Part shown: one piece after another, positions 51,858 through 61,602 of the stretch
Position numbering within the stretch: the stretch's first letter is position 1
Layout of the letters: each line of letters begins with the position of its first letter
Assembly: GCF_014192395.1 (NCBI RefSeq)
Contig: NZ_JACHXW010000016.1
Span: 96,932 to 160,931 of the forward strand
Length of the DNA stretch: 64,000 nucleotides
DNA from: Paenibacillus endophyticus
Lineage (GTDB): Bacteria; Bacillota; Bacilli; Paenibacillales; Paenibacillaceae
Direction of reading: 5' to 3'
Notes under the pieces: model-generated
Database searches by the model: none
Told to the model about the DNA's origin: nothing
What the model saw: only the letters and a program-made list of their open reading frames with translations
Position numbers and translations under genes: made by a program

Positions 51858-52580
51858 ATGCCAACTATGCAAGTGCAGGTCATCTCCAGTGTAAATGAAG
51901 CCAGCTCCGCAAGGTTCCACCATAAGACGGCTGTCATCATCGATGTTTTGCGTGCTACAAGCACTATCGTAACGGCTTTGGCTGCTGGAGCTTCTTGTAT
52001 CATTCCGGCAGAAACGGTTATGGAAGCAAGGGCGCTGCAGCGCCCTGGAGACTTGCTCGGAGGCGAGCGCTTTTGCAGAAAAATCGTCGGATTTGATTTA
52101 GGAAATTCCCCTGAGGAGTATACGGAGAGAAGCGTTGCCGGCAAAAGAATCATATTAACGACTACGAATGGAACGAGAGCCATCCATAAATCAATGAGAG
52201 CTGACCATGTGCTAACCGCCTCGTTGTTGAATGCAGGTGCATGCGCCAGAGCGGCGGTCGAGCTGCGAAGGGACGTGGTCATATTATGTGCCGGCAGTCA
52301 TGATGAATTCGCGATAGAGGATGGCTTATGCGCAGGACTAGTACTGGATAGACTTCAAGCTCATTGCCCGGTATCCGTAGAGATGGATGATTTCGGCGCT
52401 GCGATGCTGGCCTTATACCGAAATCAGTCAGATGCCGTCAAAGAAACGATATTAAACGGCATGACTGGGAAAAAGCTGCTGAAGCTTGGCATGAAAAAAG
52501 ATATCGAGGCGTGCTCGGCCATCGATATCTATCAGGATGTGCCGAGGCTGAATGGCGATCAATTAACGAGAAACGGTTGA
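51858..52580 (+). CDS. comB: ComB-like 2-phosphosulfolactate phosphatase
   Basis: Dephosphorylates 2-phosphosulfolactate to sulfolactate. Family motifs: TAVIIDVLRATSTIVTAL, GGERFCRKIVGFDLGNSP, LTTTNGTRAI, CAGSHDEFAIEDGLCAG. 240 residues; a second ATG three codons in could be the start. It is the only plus-strand gene in this host block and has no coenzyme M genes nearby; in B. subtilis the related yitC acts in spore 3-sulfolactate formation, which would suit this sporulation context. That role is inferred. Confidence 0.82.
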   Translation: MPTMQVQVISSVNEASSARFHHKTAVIIDVLRATSTIVTALAAGASCIIPAETVMEARALQRPGDLLGGERFCRKIVGFDLGNSPEEYTERSVAGKRIILTTTNGTRAIHKSMRADHVLTASLLNAGACARAAVELRRDVVILCAGSHDEFAIEDGLCAGLVLDRLQAHCPVSVEMDDFGAAMLALYRNQSDAVKETILNGMTGKKLLKLGMKKDIEACSAIDIYQDVPRLNGDQLTRNG

Positions 52581-52588
52581 ACAACGCC

Positions 52589-52626
52589 AAAAAAGGCATG
52601 CTCCCATTAACGGAGCATGCCTTTTT
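52589..52626. terminator. Bidirectional terminator between comB and lysC
   Basis: AAAAAGGCATGCTCC pairs with GGAGCATGCCTTTTT around a seven-base loop, with A and T runs on each side. Confidence 0.9.
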
Positions 52627-52644
52627 AATTGGATTGATTAGCTA

Positions 52645-53898
52645 TTAGCGTCGATCCTGTGGACCGCCTACGAATGCTTGTTCAGCCGTATCAAGGCCGT
52701 AAGCCGTGTGAAGCGCGCGAACTACTTCAGTTAGCGGCTCTGCGGAAATGACACATGAGCATTTGATTTCGGATGTGCTTACCATTTTAATGCTAACGCC
52801 TATGGATGATATTGTTGCGAACATTTTGGCAGCTACGCCTGGATTGCTGACCATGCCCGCTCCCACGATCGAAACCTTAACCAAATCAGATTCCGAAGTC
52901 GTTTCACGGAAAGGAACCGTACTGCGAATTCCTTCAATAACCGAGATGGCTTTATCCTTGTCGTCCCCAGAGACGGTGAATGAGAAATCAGCTTTGCCGT
53001 CCTGAACGCCGCTTTGAACAATGATATCAACATCGATAGCATTGCTAGCCAATGCGCCAAACACATTTGCAAGCACGCCAGGTACGTCTTCAACACCCAT
53101 TATGCTAATTCTAGCTACATTTTTGTCAAACGCGATGCCGCGAACGACCACGCCTTGCTCCATGACCGCTTCCTCCTTCACACTTGTTCCTTCGTTTTGG
53201 GTAAAGCTGGAACGCACGACAAGCTTCACATTATTATGCTTCGCATATTCGACGGCGCGGGGATGCAGCACTGCTGCTCCCAGATTCGCCAATTCGAGCA
53301 TCTCGTCATACGAAATCTCATTCAGCTTGCGCGCATTTTTGACAACGCGCGGATCGGTGGAATAAATCCCGTCAACATCGGTATATATCTCGCACACGTC
53401 TGCTTTCATCGCAGCTGCCATGGCTACCGCGGTTGTGTCAGATCCTCCCCGGCCGAGCGTAGTAATTTCTCCATCTTCTGTCATTCCTTGAAAACCGGCG
53501 ATAATCGCGACATTTCCCTGCTCCAGCGCCTTAAATACGCGATCCGGATGAATGCTGGTCATCTTCGCCTTGCCGTGCATGGCTTCCGTACGAATGCCTG
53601 CTTGCCATCCTGTAAAGGATACCGCTTTAGCACCTAGCTGATGGACAGTCATCGAAAGCAATGCGATTGATATTTGTTCTCCAACTGACAACAGCATATC
53701 CATCTCCCGCGCCGGCGGGTTTGAATGAAGCTGCTTCGACTGATCGATTAAATCGTCAGTCGTATCTCCCATGGCAGAAACGACGACAACGATATCGTTG
53801 CCCTCCTGCTGCCTTTCAATAATACGTTTCGCTACACGCTGCATCCGCTCCGGCGTTCCTACGGAGCTGCCGCCAAACTTCATCACGATCAACGACAA
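52645..53898 (-). CDS. lysC: Aspartate kinase
   Basis: First enzyme of the aspartate family pathway (lysine, methionine, threonine, diaminopimelate). Kinase domain begins MKFGGSSVG; IAGFQGMTEDGEITTLGRGGSD binds substrate; two ACT domains follow (about 265-400). 417 residues; TTG start after GGGAGTG. The 127-bp leader is too short for a lysine riboswitch and none was seen. Confidence 0.95.
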   Translation of the reverse strand: MSLIVMKFGGSSVGTPERMQRVAKRIIERQQEGNDIVVVVSAMGDTTDDLIDQSKQLHSNPPAREMDMLLSVGEQISIALLSMTVHQLGAKAVSFTGWQAGIRTEAMHGKAKMTSIHPDRVFKALEQGNVAIIAGFQGMTEDGEITTLGRGGSDTTAVAMAAAMKADVCEIYTDVDGIYSTDPRVVKNARKLNEISYDEMLELANLGAAVLHPRAVEYAKHNNVKLVVRSSFTQNEGTSVKEEAVMEQGVVVRGIAFDKNVARISIMGVEDVPGVLANVFGALASNAIDVDIIVQSGVQDGKADFSFTVSGDDKDKAISVIEGIRSTVPFRETTSESDLVKVSIVGAGMVSNPGVAAKMFATISSIGVSIKMVSTSEIKCSCVISAEPLTEVVRALHTAYGLDTAEQAFVGGPQDRR

Positions 53899-53980
53899 AG
53901 CTGTTCACTCCCAACCCTGACATATACATACAAGTCAATATTATATCACAATGATCCATGCAATGGGTATATCCACCTAC

Positions 53981-54013
53981 AAAAAAACCGTCCGAATGCA
54001 TTCGGACGGTTTC
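53981..54013 (-). terminator. Terminator of the yqhR-aroQ-pepP-efp group
   Basis: A perfect palindrome (AAACCGTCCGAATG with its complement) followed on the minus strand by TTTTTTT, just after the efp stop. Confidence 0.9.
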
Positions 54014-54025
54014 AAGTGCAGCAAT

Positions 54026-54583
54026 CTAAGCGCGTGAGATGTATTTACCCTCGCGAGTATCGATAAGCAGAACGTCACCTTCGTTAATGAAAAGCGGAAC
54101 TTGAACATTAAGGCCAGTTTCGACCTTAGCAGTCTTCGTAGCGCCCTGTGCCGTATTTCCTTTAACGCCCGGCTCTGTTTCAATTACTTTCAGATCAACG
54201 CTGTTTTGCATTTGAATGCCAAGAATTTCTCCTTGGTAGCTGGAAATGTTTACGTTCATGTTCTCTTTCAAGAAATTAAGCTCCCACTCAAGCTGCTTCT
54301 TGTCCAGATTGAACTGGTCAAACGTTTCATTATCCATGAATGTGTACTCCGAACCCGAGTTGTACAAGTATTGAACTTCGCGGTTTTCGATAATTGCGCG
54401 GCCAATGCTCTCGCCTGCACGGAAGGTTTTCTCAACAACGTTTCCGTTGCGAAGGTTTTTCAGCTTGGAACGAACGAATGCCGCGCCTTTGCCTGGCTTA
54501 ACGTGCTGAAAATCTAGAACGGTGTAAATATCGGTGTCTACTTGCACGGTCAAGCCTGTTTTAAAATCGTTTACTGAAATCAT
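54026..54583 (-). CDS. efp: Elongation factor P
   Basis: Relieves ribosome stalling at polyproline. 185 residues; the loop residue targeted for modification lies in HVKPGKGAAFVRSK. ATG after GGAGGG. Confidence 0.97.
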   Translation of the reverse strand: MISVNDFKTGLTVQVDTDIYTVLDFQHVKPGKGAAFVRSKLKNLRNGNVVEKTFRAGESIGRAIIENREVQYLYNSGSEYTFMDNETFDQFNLDKKQLEWELNFLKENMNVNISSYQGEILGIQMQNSVDLKVIETEPGVKGNTAQGATKTAKVETGLNVQVPLFINEGDVLLIDTREGKYISRA

Positions 54584-54611
54584 TGCTGATTCCCTCCTGA
54601 ATGAATGGTCC

Positions 54612-55685
54612 TTACCCCAGAGTGATCAAATCCTTCGGGGATGAGGTTAATATTTTAATACCGGTTTCCGTAATAACGATATCATCCTCAATGCGTACGC
54701 CGCCGAAGCCTGGTACGTAAATGCCGGGTTCAACCGTAACCGTCATGCCGGGGGTTAAAATCGTTTCGCTAAGCTTGGACAGTCTCGGCGCTTCATGAAT
54801 CTCCATGCCAAGTCCATGCCCTGTCCCATGTCCGAACAGATCGCCATAACCGTATTTGGTTATGATATCGCGAGTTAGAGCGTCTGCCTCACGACCTGTC
54901 ATGCCTGGCTTGATATGCTCTAGAGCATGCAATTGCGCCTCAAGAACGATATTGTAAATCTCCAGATGCTTCTCGGTTGGCGTACCAACGACCACCGTAC
55001 GAGTCAGATCGGAGCAATAACCGTTATAATAAGCGCCAAAATCAAGCTTCACAAACTCATTATTGCCGATAATGCGTTCACTGGCTACCCCATGAGGCAA
55101 TGCTGAACGCTCGCCGGAAGCGACGATGGTATCAAACGAGGATGATGTAGCGCCATGACTGCGCATGTACACTTCCATCTCAAGTGCAATATCCGTCTCT
55201 CTAACGCCAGGTCTAATGAGCTTCAAAATATGGCTGAAGGTGCTGTCCGCTAAATCGGCAGCCTCCTGCATAATCTGCAGCTCAGCTTCATCCTTAATGT
55301 AGCGAAGCTGCTCAACTAGACCGGAAGCAGGCTCCAGCACGATGCCGCCAAGCGTTTTTGTCCACGCTGTGAATTCGCTGTATACGACATGGTCCTGCTC
55401 GAAAGCAAGCTTTGAAAGCTTATCTTCCAACAGAATGTCTCGTACCTCTGCAAGCGGATTAGCTCCATGCTCAACAATCTGAAAACCGACTGCCTGCTGC
55501 GGAGCTTGCGTGCGATAGCGGAAATCCGTTAGCAGGTAGCTCTTGTCAAGCGTTATGAGCACCATACCAGACGAACCTGTGAAGCCGCTAATATAACGAC
55601 GGTTATATTCGCTGCCAATTAAAATCGCTTCAAAGCGATGTTCCTCCATCAGCTGACGAAGTCGTTTTACTCGCTCGTTTGGCAT
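54612..55685 (-). CDS. pepP: Xaa-Pro aminopeptidase (YqhT/PepP family)
   Basis: M24 metallopeptidase removing N-terminal residues before proline. Creatinase-like N-domain, then metal ligands in KLDFGAYYNGYCSDLTRT, GHGTGHGLGMEIHE, TVEPGIYVPG and VRIEDD. 357 residues from the ATG after AAAGGGTGAA; slightly earlier starts are possible. Confidence 0.93.
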   Translation of the reverse strand: MPNERVKRLRQLMEEHRFEAILIGSEYNRRYISGFTGSSGMVLITLDKSYLLTDFRYRTQAPQQAVGFQIVEHGANPLAEVRDILLEDKLSKLAFEQDHVVYSEFTAWTKTLGGIVLEPASGLVEQLRYIKDEAELQIMQEAADLADSTFSHILKLIRPGVRETDIALEMEVYMRSHGATSSSFDTIVASGERSALPHGVASERIIGNNEFVKLDFGAYYNGYCSDLTRTVVVGTPTEKHLEIYNIVLEAQLHALEHIKPGMTGREADALTRDIITKYGYGDLFGHGTGHGLGMEIHEAPRLSKLSETILTPGMTVTVEPGIYVPGFGGVRIEDDIVITETGIKILTSSPKDLITLG

Positions 55686-55692
55686 AACCATT

Positions 55693-56151
55693 TCACCCTT
55701 TCTTAGCTTCTTGCCTTTTGTCCAAGTGACTGACAAGCGCTGTCAATCCGAGTTCATAGCTGTGTGAGCCGAAGCCCGCTATTTGGCCGACCGCAATTGC
55801 AGCCACAACGGATACATGGCGGAATGATTCCCGTTTGTGAATGTTTGACATATGTACCTCGATGATGGGAATTCCAATAGAGCTAAGAGCGTCGCGCAAA
55901 GCATAGCTGTAATGCGTCCAAGCACCGGGATTAATAACAATGCCGTCTGCCTTGCCGAAAGCACGATGTATGCGATCAATCATCTCGCCCTCATGATTCG
56001 TTTGGAAGAACGCAACGGAGACGCCTAGCATCTCGGCTTTATTCTTCAAGAGCGATTCGATGTCTGCTAACGTTTCCGATCCGTACACTTCTGGCTCGCG
56101 TGTACCGAGCATGTTCAAGTTCGGCCCGTTCAAAATAACGATTTCGTGCAT
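55693..56151 (-). CDS. aroQ: Type II 3-dehydroquinate dehydratase
   Basis: Shikimate pathway enzyme, 3-dehydroquinate to 3-dehydroshikimate. Motifs ILNGPNLNMLGTREPEVYG (catalytic Tyr), NPGAWTHYSYALRDAL and EVHMSNIHKRESFRHVS (catalytic His). ATG after GGGAGGTG gives 152 residues. Ends seven bases before pepP. Confidence 0.96.
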   Translation of the reverse strand: MHEIVILNGPNLNMLGTREPEVYGSETLADIESLLKNKAEMLGVSVAFFQTNHEGEMIDRIHRAFGKADGIVINPGAWTHYSYALRDALSSIGIPIIEVHMSNIHKRESFRHVSVVAAIAVGQIAGFGSHSYELGLTALVSHLDKRQEAKKG

Positions 56152-56243
56152 GAATGCACCTCCCAAGCAACCGAATGCATCATAGGTTCAAAGATCATTA
56201 GCCATTTTACCACAAATGTCCGCTGCTTGAGAAGCAGAACTCG

Positions 56244-56753
56244 TTACTGAGCTTTAATTGGCTCGCGCGATGCCTCGTCCGTGAACTCGAAAGCAATGGA
56301 ATACCCGATAAACAGGCCCCAGAGCAGAAACACGCAAAGCTCCGTATAAAGCGTATTCCAGCCCTCTTTCCGAATGCCGTCCGTGAATTGGAGCAGCGGC
56401 CCTACAGCAACAAATAATATCGCCCACCATATTGCGCCATATACAACGCCAGGCCATGGACCACGCAGCTTTCCTAATGCCACTTTATACAGCAATGCTG
56501 CTGCGATTGAGAACAGCACGAAGAATGCGATCCCTACAACCTCACCCCAAGCTGTCTTCAAAAACGACTCTTTAAAAAAAGGATCTGCCGCAAAGCCGGG
56601 AAGCACTTGTGTGAACTTCATTTCATAAAACATCCAGCGTATGATTCCCCATATCAGCCCTGCGAAAAAACCAATTTGAATCGGATAAAGCCACGGATTC
56701 GTATGATGCTGCCGCTTGTTATAACCGTTTCTCTGATTGTTGCCCGCCATCAT
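56244..56753 (-). CDS. yqhR: YqhR-like membrane protein
   Basis: Four hydrophobic segments and a conserved IQIGFFAGLIWGIIRWMFYEMKFT stretch mark the YqhR family; function unknown. The ATG after GGGGGC is chosen. It is divergent from yqhQ as in B. subtilis. Confidence 0.85.
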   Translation of the reverse strand: MMAGNNQRNGYNKRQHHTNPWLYPIQIGFFAGLIWGIIRWMFYEMKFTQVLPGFAADPFFKESFLKTAWGEVVGIAFFVLFSIAAALLYKVALGKLRGPWPGVVYGAIWWAILFVAVGPLLQFTDGIRKEGWNTLYTELCVFLLWGLFIGYSIAFEFTDEASREPIKAQ

Positions 56754-56965
56754 AAAAGCCCCCAATCCTATTTTCAGCCTTACTCGGATTAGTATGTGAA
56801 ATATTGCAGATCCGTAACCACAGTCCGCCCGCCCTATTGCCTTTCATTACATTTTGCTGACGTTGGCATTTGGCTATTAGATCAAGTACAATGGACTTAC
56901 AAAGTTAAAGGTACATTCGTCGCAAAAGCGCTGACGATATTCTACTCAAGGATGGTGACAAGCAC

Positions 56966-57928
56966 TTGCCGCAAGACTCCCGAAGCATTTATGGCGGACA
57001 AGCGGTTATTGAAGGCGTGATGTTTGCAGGCAAACACGTTAACGTAACAGCTGTTCGGCGCAAGAATGATGAAATCGTATTTTATGAAGTGCCCCGTACC
57101 ACAAAGAGCTGGATCCAAGCTCTGAAGAAAATTCCGCTTGTTAGAGGCGTGGTAGGCATACTGGAATCAAGCGCCAAAGGTTCTCAGCATTTGAACTTCT
57201 CCATGGAGGCCTATGCAGAGGATGAAGCCGGCGAAGAAAAGCAGCAGCCAGCTCAAGAGCAAGCACCAATTGTGAAAGAAGAGAAAAAACAAGGCTGGAG
57301 CCTCAGCATGATTGTAGGCGTTGCCGTTGCCGGTGTGCTCTCCTTTATCTTCGGCAAGCTCATATTTACCGCCGCACCAGCTGCACTTGAAGAATTGCTT
57401 TTTTCAGGGGTATTTGAAAACAAAATCGGTCATAACCTGTTAGAAGGTCTTATCAAAATTATTCTACTGCTCGCATATTTGTATTTCATTTCGATGACAC
57501 CATTAATTAAGCGACTGTTTCAATATCACGGCGCTGAGCATAAAGTAATCAGCGCATACGAAGCCGGCGAAGAGCTGTCCATTCGCAATGTGCAAAAGTA
57601 CAGCAGACTGCACTATCGCTGCGGCTCAAGCTTTATCGTATTTACTGTAATCGTTGGGGTCGTCGTTTACTCCCTACCGATCTTTACATGGGACACGATC
57701 TGGGAACGCGTTTATATTCGCATCCTGCTGCTGCCGCTAGTGCTCGGACTATCCTACGAGGTGCTTCGCTGGACGAATGCATTGCGTGATATCCCTGTAC
57801 TGCGCTACTTAGGTTATCCTGGGCTATGGCTTCAACTGCTTACAACGAAAGAACCCCGCGATGAGCAGGTTGCCGTTTCCATTGCATCCTTCAATCGGAT
57901 GCTCGAGCTCGACAAACAAATGAAATAA
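56966..57928 (+). CDS. yqhQ: YqhQ-like DUF1385 membrane protein
   Basis: DUF1385 family: YGGQAVIEGVMFAGKHVN at the start, about five membrane helices, and the FQYHGAEHKVISAYE motif. TTG start with AAGGATGG upstream; 320 residues. A charged insert (AEDEAGEEKQQPAQEQ) lies at about 85-105. Confidence 0.9.
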   Translation: MPQDSRSIYGGQAVIEGVMFAGKHVNVTAVRRKNDEIVFYEVPRTTKSWIQALKKIPLVRGVVGILESSAKGSQHLNFSMEAYAEDEAGEEKQQPAQEQAPIVKEEKKQGWSLSMIVGVAVAGVLSFIFGKLIFTAAPAALEELLFSGVFENKIGHNLLEGLIKIILLLAYLYFISMTPLIKRLFQYHGAEHKVISAYEAGEELSIRNVQKYSRLHYRCGSSFIVFTVIVGVVVYSLPIFTWDTIWERVYIRILLLPLVLGLSYEVLRWTNALRDIPVLRYLGYPGLWLQLLTTKEPRDEQVAVSIASFNRMLELDKQMK

Positions 57929-57960
57929 GTAAGTTTAAAACTAGAAAGGCGGTATTGAGC

Positions 57961-58278
57961 ATGAGCAGATCATCCGGGAAATGGAATGTATGGTCGATCA
58001 CGTTACTCGCTCTGCTAGTCATTGGACTCGCTAACAGCATGGTTACAAACCTAATGAGTTTTATTATCCCGATCGTGATTCTAGGCGGAATTTTCTTGCT
58101 ATACAAATATCCGCCTTCCTTCTTGCGAACTGGCGGAGCTCAGCAAGGACGAACTCATGTCACGCCAAGCAGGGCAACCGCAGCTAAAACCAAACCAAAG
58201 AAGCCTCGATCCAAAACGATGCCGTTCCGCGTCATCGAAGGCGGCAAAGATGATGATAATTTACCCAAGTATCATTGA
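57961..58278 (+). CDS. Small membrane protein downstream of yqhQ
   Basis: 105 residues with one or two hydrophobic helices (ITLLALLVIGLANSM, SFIIPIVILGGIFLL) and a basic tail. ATG after AAAGGCGG. Follows yqhQ by 32 bp and ends at a terminator. Not recognised. Confidence 0.7.
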   Translation: MSRSSGKWNVWSITLLALLVIGLANSMVTNLMSFIIPIVILGGIFLLYKYPPSFLRTGGAQQGRTHVTPSRATAAKTKPKKPRSKTMPFRVIEGGKDDDNLPKYH

Positions 58279-58291
58279 ATTATCAGGACAC

Positions 58292-58328
58292 AAAAAGGTC
58301 TGGAGCATCATTGCTCCAGACCTTTTCT
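58292..58328. terminator. Terminator between the small membrane protein and mntR
   Basis: AAAAGGTCTGGAGCA pairs with TGCTCCAGACCTTTT; works in both directions for the two convergent genes. Confidence 0.9.
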
Positions 58329-58341
58329 GTATCGTTATGTA

Positions 58342-58764
58342 TTACTCGCTGTCCATCTCCGCACGAACGGCGCGTAGCTCGTCCATTCTTTGTGAGTCTC
58401 TTCGGAAATATTCAACTAAAGTTTCAATACATGTAATGGAATCCCAGCTCAGATGATGCTCAATTCCTTCAACATCCTGATAAATATTCTCATCCTGCAC
58501 GCCAATCGTTGTAAGGAAGGATTCCAGCAGTTGATGCCGATCGACAAGCCTCTTGCCCATTTTCTTCCCTTTGTTGGTCAATACAAGACCGCGATACTTC
58601 TCGTAGATCAGATAGTTATCTTTGTCCAGCTTCTGAATCATCTTGGTTACTGAGGACGGATGAACCTCTAGTCCTTCTGCAATGTCCGAGACACGCGCGT
58701 ACCCCTTTTCATCAATGAGCTTATAAATTCTTTCCAAGTAGTCTTCCATGCTCGGTGTCGGCAC
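58342..58764 (-). CDS. mntR: Manganese-responsive regulator MntR
   Basis: DtxR/MntR-family repressor of manganese import. Winged helix (ARVSDIAEGLEVHPSSVTKMIQKL) and metal ligands in MEDYLERIY, EHHLSWDS. 140 residues; GTG start after AGGGGG. Confidence 0.95.
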   Translation of the reverse strand: MPTPSMEDYLERIYKLIDEKGYARVSDIAEGLEVHPSSVTKMIQKLDKDNYLIYEKYRGLVLTNKGKKMGKRLVDRHQLLESFLTTIGVQDENIYQDVEGIEHHLSWDSITCIETLVEYFRRDSQRMDELRAVRAEMDSE

Positions 58765-58890
58765 TGAAGAACCCCCTAACCATACTTCTTCACCTTACTT
58801 CGTAGGCGTTACTCTTAGTATCATACACTGTTCGCTGCTTGCACTGCAACCCGTAACGATGATTAAAACACCCGTAAATTATAATTCACA

Positions 58891-58910
58891 CTGAATCTTA
58901 CCAGATTCAG
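58891..58910. promoter_or_regulatory. Palindrome upstream of splB
   Basis: CTGAATCT and AGATTCAG are exact inverted repeats around TACC, about 60 bp before the splB start. It may be an operator. Confidence 0.4.
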
Positions 58911-58972
58911 CAGCGCTCTCTAGACAGACAATAAGATGACTCATTAATGAATCAACCTTTGGAGGAATGTCG

Positions 58973-60040
58973 ATGAGCACAGCTGTGATTAAACGTCCCA
59001 AAACGAATCGCTCCACCCTTTCCTTTGTTCCTGAGCTTGTTTATTTTGAACCATCCGCGTTGGATTATCCGAAGGGACAGCGTATATTTGATTGGGTGAA
59101 GAAAGAAGGCATTCCCTATAGAATGACCACCTCCCACAACCGCATTACAAATTTGCCTGGAGATACCGAACTGGAGCAATACAAAATAGCAAAAAGAACG
59201 CTTGTCGTCGGCATTCGCAAAACGTTAAAGTTCGATACCTCGAAGCCATCAGCTGAATACGCCATCCCGATTGCCACCGGCTGTATGGCTCACTGCCATT
59301 ATTGCTACTTGCAGACGACCTTAGGCGCCAAGCCATATATAAGAGTCTACGTCAATATGGACGATATCCTGAACGCTGCTCAAGGTTATATCGAAGAACG
59401 AAAGCCCGAAATAACTCGATTTGAAGCCGCATGCACATCCGATCCCGTCGGCCTAGAGCCGATTACAGGCAGTCTTAGAGAACTCATTGACTATATGGGT
59501 ACGCAAGAAAACGGTCGTCTTCGGTTTGTAACTAAATTCCATCATGTCGACTCGCTTCTAGATGCCAATCATAACGGACATACGAGGATTCGTTTCAGCG
59601 TGAATGCCAAATATGTCATTAAAAACTTCGAGCCTGCTACCTCAAGCTTTGAACAGCGCATTGAAGCAGCCGCAAAGGTAGCTAGAGCCGGCTATCCGAT
59701 GGGCTTCATCATTGCTCCGATCATATGGCATGATGGCTGGGAAGAAGGCTATGGCGAGCTTATAGCTTCACTTGCTGCTCAGCTCCCTTCCGATGTTACC
59801 AAGGATCTGACCTTCGAGCTGATTCAGCATCGATTCACAAAAACGGCTAAAGCCGTGATAGAGAAACGATACCCTCGAACGAAGCTCGAAATGGACATCG
59901 AAAAACGCAAATATAAATGGGGCCGATGGGGGCAAGGAAAATACGTATACCCCGATGAACAAGCAAATGCGCTCCGCATGTACTTATCGGAGCGCATCTT
60001 CGAGCATTTCCCAGAAGCGAAAATTGAATACTTCACGTAA
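58973..60040 (+). CDS. splB: Spore photoproduct lyase
   Basis: Radical SAM enzyme that reverses spore thymine photoproduct during germination. The cluster motif GCMAHCHYCYLQT is near residue 103-115 and the family C-terminus KYKWGRWGQGKYVYP is present. ATG chosen two codons inside the frame for GGAGGA spacing; 355 residues. Confidence 0.96.
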   Translation: MSTAVIKRPKTNRSTLSFVPELVYFEPSALDYPKGQRIFDWVKKEGIPYRMTTSHNRITNLPGDTELEQYKIAKRTLVVGIRKTLKFDTSKPSAEYAIPIATGCMAHCHYCYLQTTLGAKPYIRVYVNMDDILNAAQGYIEERKPEITRFEAACTSDPVGLEPITGSLRELIDYMGTQENGRLRFVTKFHHVDSLLDANHNGHTRIRFSVNAKYVIKNFEPATSSFEQRIEAAAKVARAGYPMGFIIAPIIWHDGWEEGYGELIASLAAQLPSDVTKDLTFELIQHRFTKTAKAVIEKRYPRTKLEMDIEKRKYKWGRWGQGKYVYPDEQANALRMYLSERIFEHFPEAKIEYFT

Positions 60041-60056
60041 TGAATTCATATTTCGA

Positions 60057-60770
60057 TTAGAATGCCAGCCATTCCGGCGTAATCATATTAAGCCAAATGG
60101 TAATTTTGGTCATTTGATCCGTGAACAGCAATAGTCCCATTAATATCATAACCGCACCGCCGATTTTCATTACCGTAGCGGAGTATTTCAATATCCATCT
60201 CGCCGTGCCTAGAAAAAAAGCGAGAACGAAAAAAGGAATAGCAAAACCTAGCGCATATGCAGTCGTTAGTTGAAACCATGTACCTGGCTCTGTTGCAGCA
60301 AGCCCTAATATCGCAGTCAAAGCTGGTCCCATACAAGGCGTCCAGCCTGCGGAAAACCCGATTCCAAAAATAAAAGAGCTGACATAATTGGCTTTCTTAG
60401 GGATGAGGTTCATCCGTCTTTCCTTCAGCAGCAATTGCGGCTGGAACAGGCCGATCAGAAACAAGCCCATCAATATGATCAGAATTGCGGATAATTGCCG
60501 GATAAGCTGTCTATATTCGCTGAAAAATTCAGCAAATACATTCGTACCGTAGCCTAACGCATAATATACAGTGCAAAAACCTAAAATAAAAAACAACGTA
60601 TGCGACATTGTTCGCATGCGTTTTTGCTTCGCGTTTGAATTCTCCTTCAAATCCGCAACCGAGATCCCCGTTATGTAAGAAAGATACGAGGGGTAAAGCG
60701 GCAAGCAGCAAGGTGAGATAAACGATGCAAAGCCGGCACCGAAGGCCAGCCATATGTTAATGTCCGACAA
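60057..60770 (-). CDS. ccdA: CcdA-family cytochrome c biogenesis protein
   Basis: Six-helix thiol-disulfide reducing membrane protein. FISPCCLPLYPSYLSYITG and FSAGWTPCMGPALTAIL hold the paired cysteines. In Bacillus CcdA supports cytochrome c maturation and spore cortex formation. TTG start; 237 residues. It follows znuB by 22 bp. Confidence 0.9.
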   Translation of the reverse strand: MSDINIWLAFGAGFASFISPCCLPLYPSYLSYITGISVADLKENSNAKQKRMRTMSHTLFFILGFCTVYYALGYGTNVFAEFFSEYRQLIRQLSAILIILMGLFLIGLFQPQLLLKERRMNLIPKKANYVSSFIFGIGFSAGWTPCMGPALTAILGLAATEPGTWFQLTTAYALGFAIPFFVLAFFLGTARWILKYSATVMKIGGAVMILMGLLLFTDQMTKITIWLNMITPEWLAF

Positions 60771-60792
60771 CCCCTTTTCCCCCTATCGACTA

Positions 60793-61602
60793 TCAACTGC
60801 CAGCGCGTACTCCGCGCCGAAATACGAGCAATAAAAGCAATACTGCGATCAGCAGCAGCACGATCGTTCCGCCTGGCGCTAGATTCCATATTCCTGCAAT
60901 CAACAAGCCTGCTACTACCGCCAGCTCGCCAATAATGACCACGGTAATTACGCTTTGACGAAAGCTTCTTGCAATAATTAAGCTGCAAGCAGCAGGAATC
61001 GTAAGCAAAGCGGATACGAGAAGCGCGCCAACGATTTTGATCGAAACGCTAATCACAAGCGCAGTAAGCACGCTAATCATAACATTATAGAATTTCACGG
61101 GCAAGCCGCTGACCGCAGCCGCATCCTCATCGAAGGTAATCAAAAAAAGCTCCTTCACCTGGGACCAAATGGCAATGAGGACGACGACCGTAACGCCTCC
61201 AATCACATAGAGGTCTGTACTGTTAAGTGTATAGATGCTGCCGAATAGATAACTGTTCACATTGTTGTTGAAACCTTTCCCCATCGTGAACAGCAAAGAG
61301 GCCAGCGCAACTCCGCCGCTCATGATGATTGCTATGGACAACTCCGCATAAGATTTATATGCTTTGCGAAGCTTTTCTATGGCAAAGGATGCGGCAATGG
61401 CGAATATTAATCCGACCGCGATCGGGTATACCCCGATTAAAAACCCAAGCGCTACGCCTGCTATCGAGACATGAGACAACGTATCCCCAATCATGGACAG
61501 CCTGCGGAGCACAAGAAATAAGCCCATCAGCGGAGCAGTTACCCCAATGAGCAACCCGCCAATAAGGGCCCTTTGAAAAAACTCGCTAGTTACGATCTCC
61601 AA
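60793..61602 (-). CDS. znuB: Zinc ABC transporter permease
   Basis: ABC-3 family permease with about eight helices; GDTLSHVSIAGVALGFL is the family signature. TTG start after AGAGGTT overlaps the end of znuC by 17 bp. 269 residues. Confidence 0.93.
   Translation of the reverse strand: MEIVTSEFFQRALIGGLLIGVTAPLMGLFLVLRRLSMIGDTLSHVSIAGVALGFLIGVYPIAVGLIFAIAASFAIEKLRKAYKSYAELSIAIIMSGGVALASLLFTMGKGFNNNVNSYLFGSIYTLNSTDLYVIGGVTVVVLIAIWSQVKELFLITFDEDAAAVSGLPVKFYNVMISVLTALVISVSIKIVGALLVSALLTIPAACSLIIARSFRQSVITVVIIGELAVVAGLLIAGIWNLAPGGTIVLLLIAVLLLLLVFRRGVRAGS

Noticed and set aside
53899..54025. Lysine riboswitch before lysC
   Set aside because: The leader is too short and lacks the expected helices.
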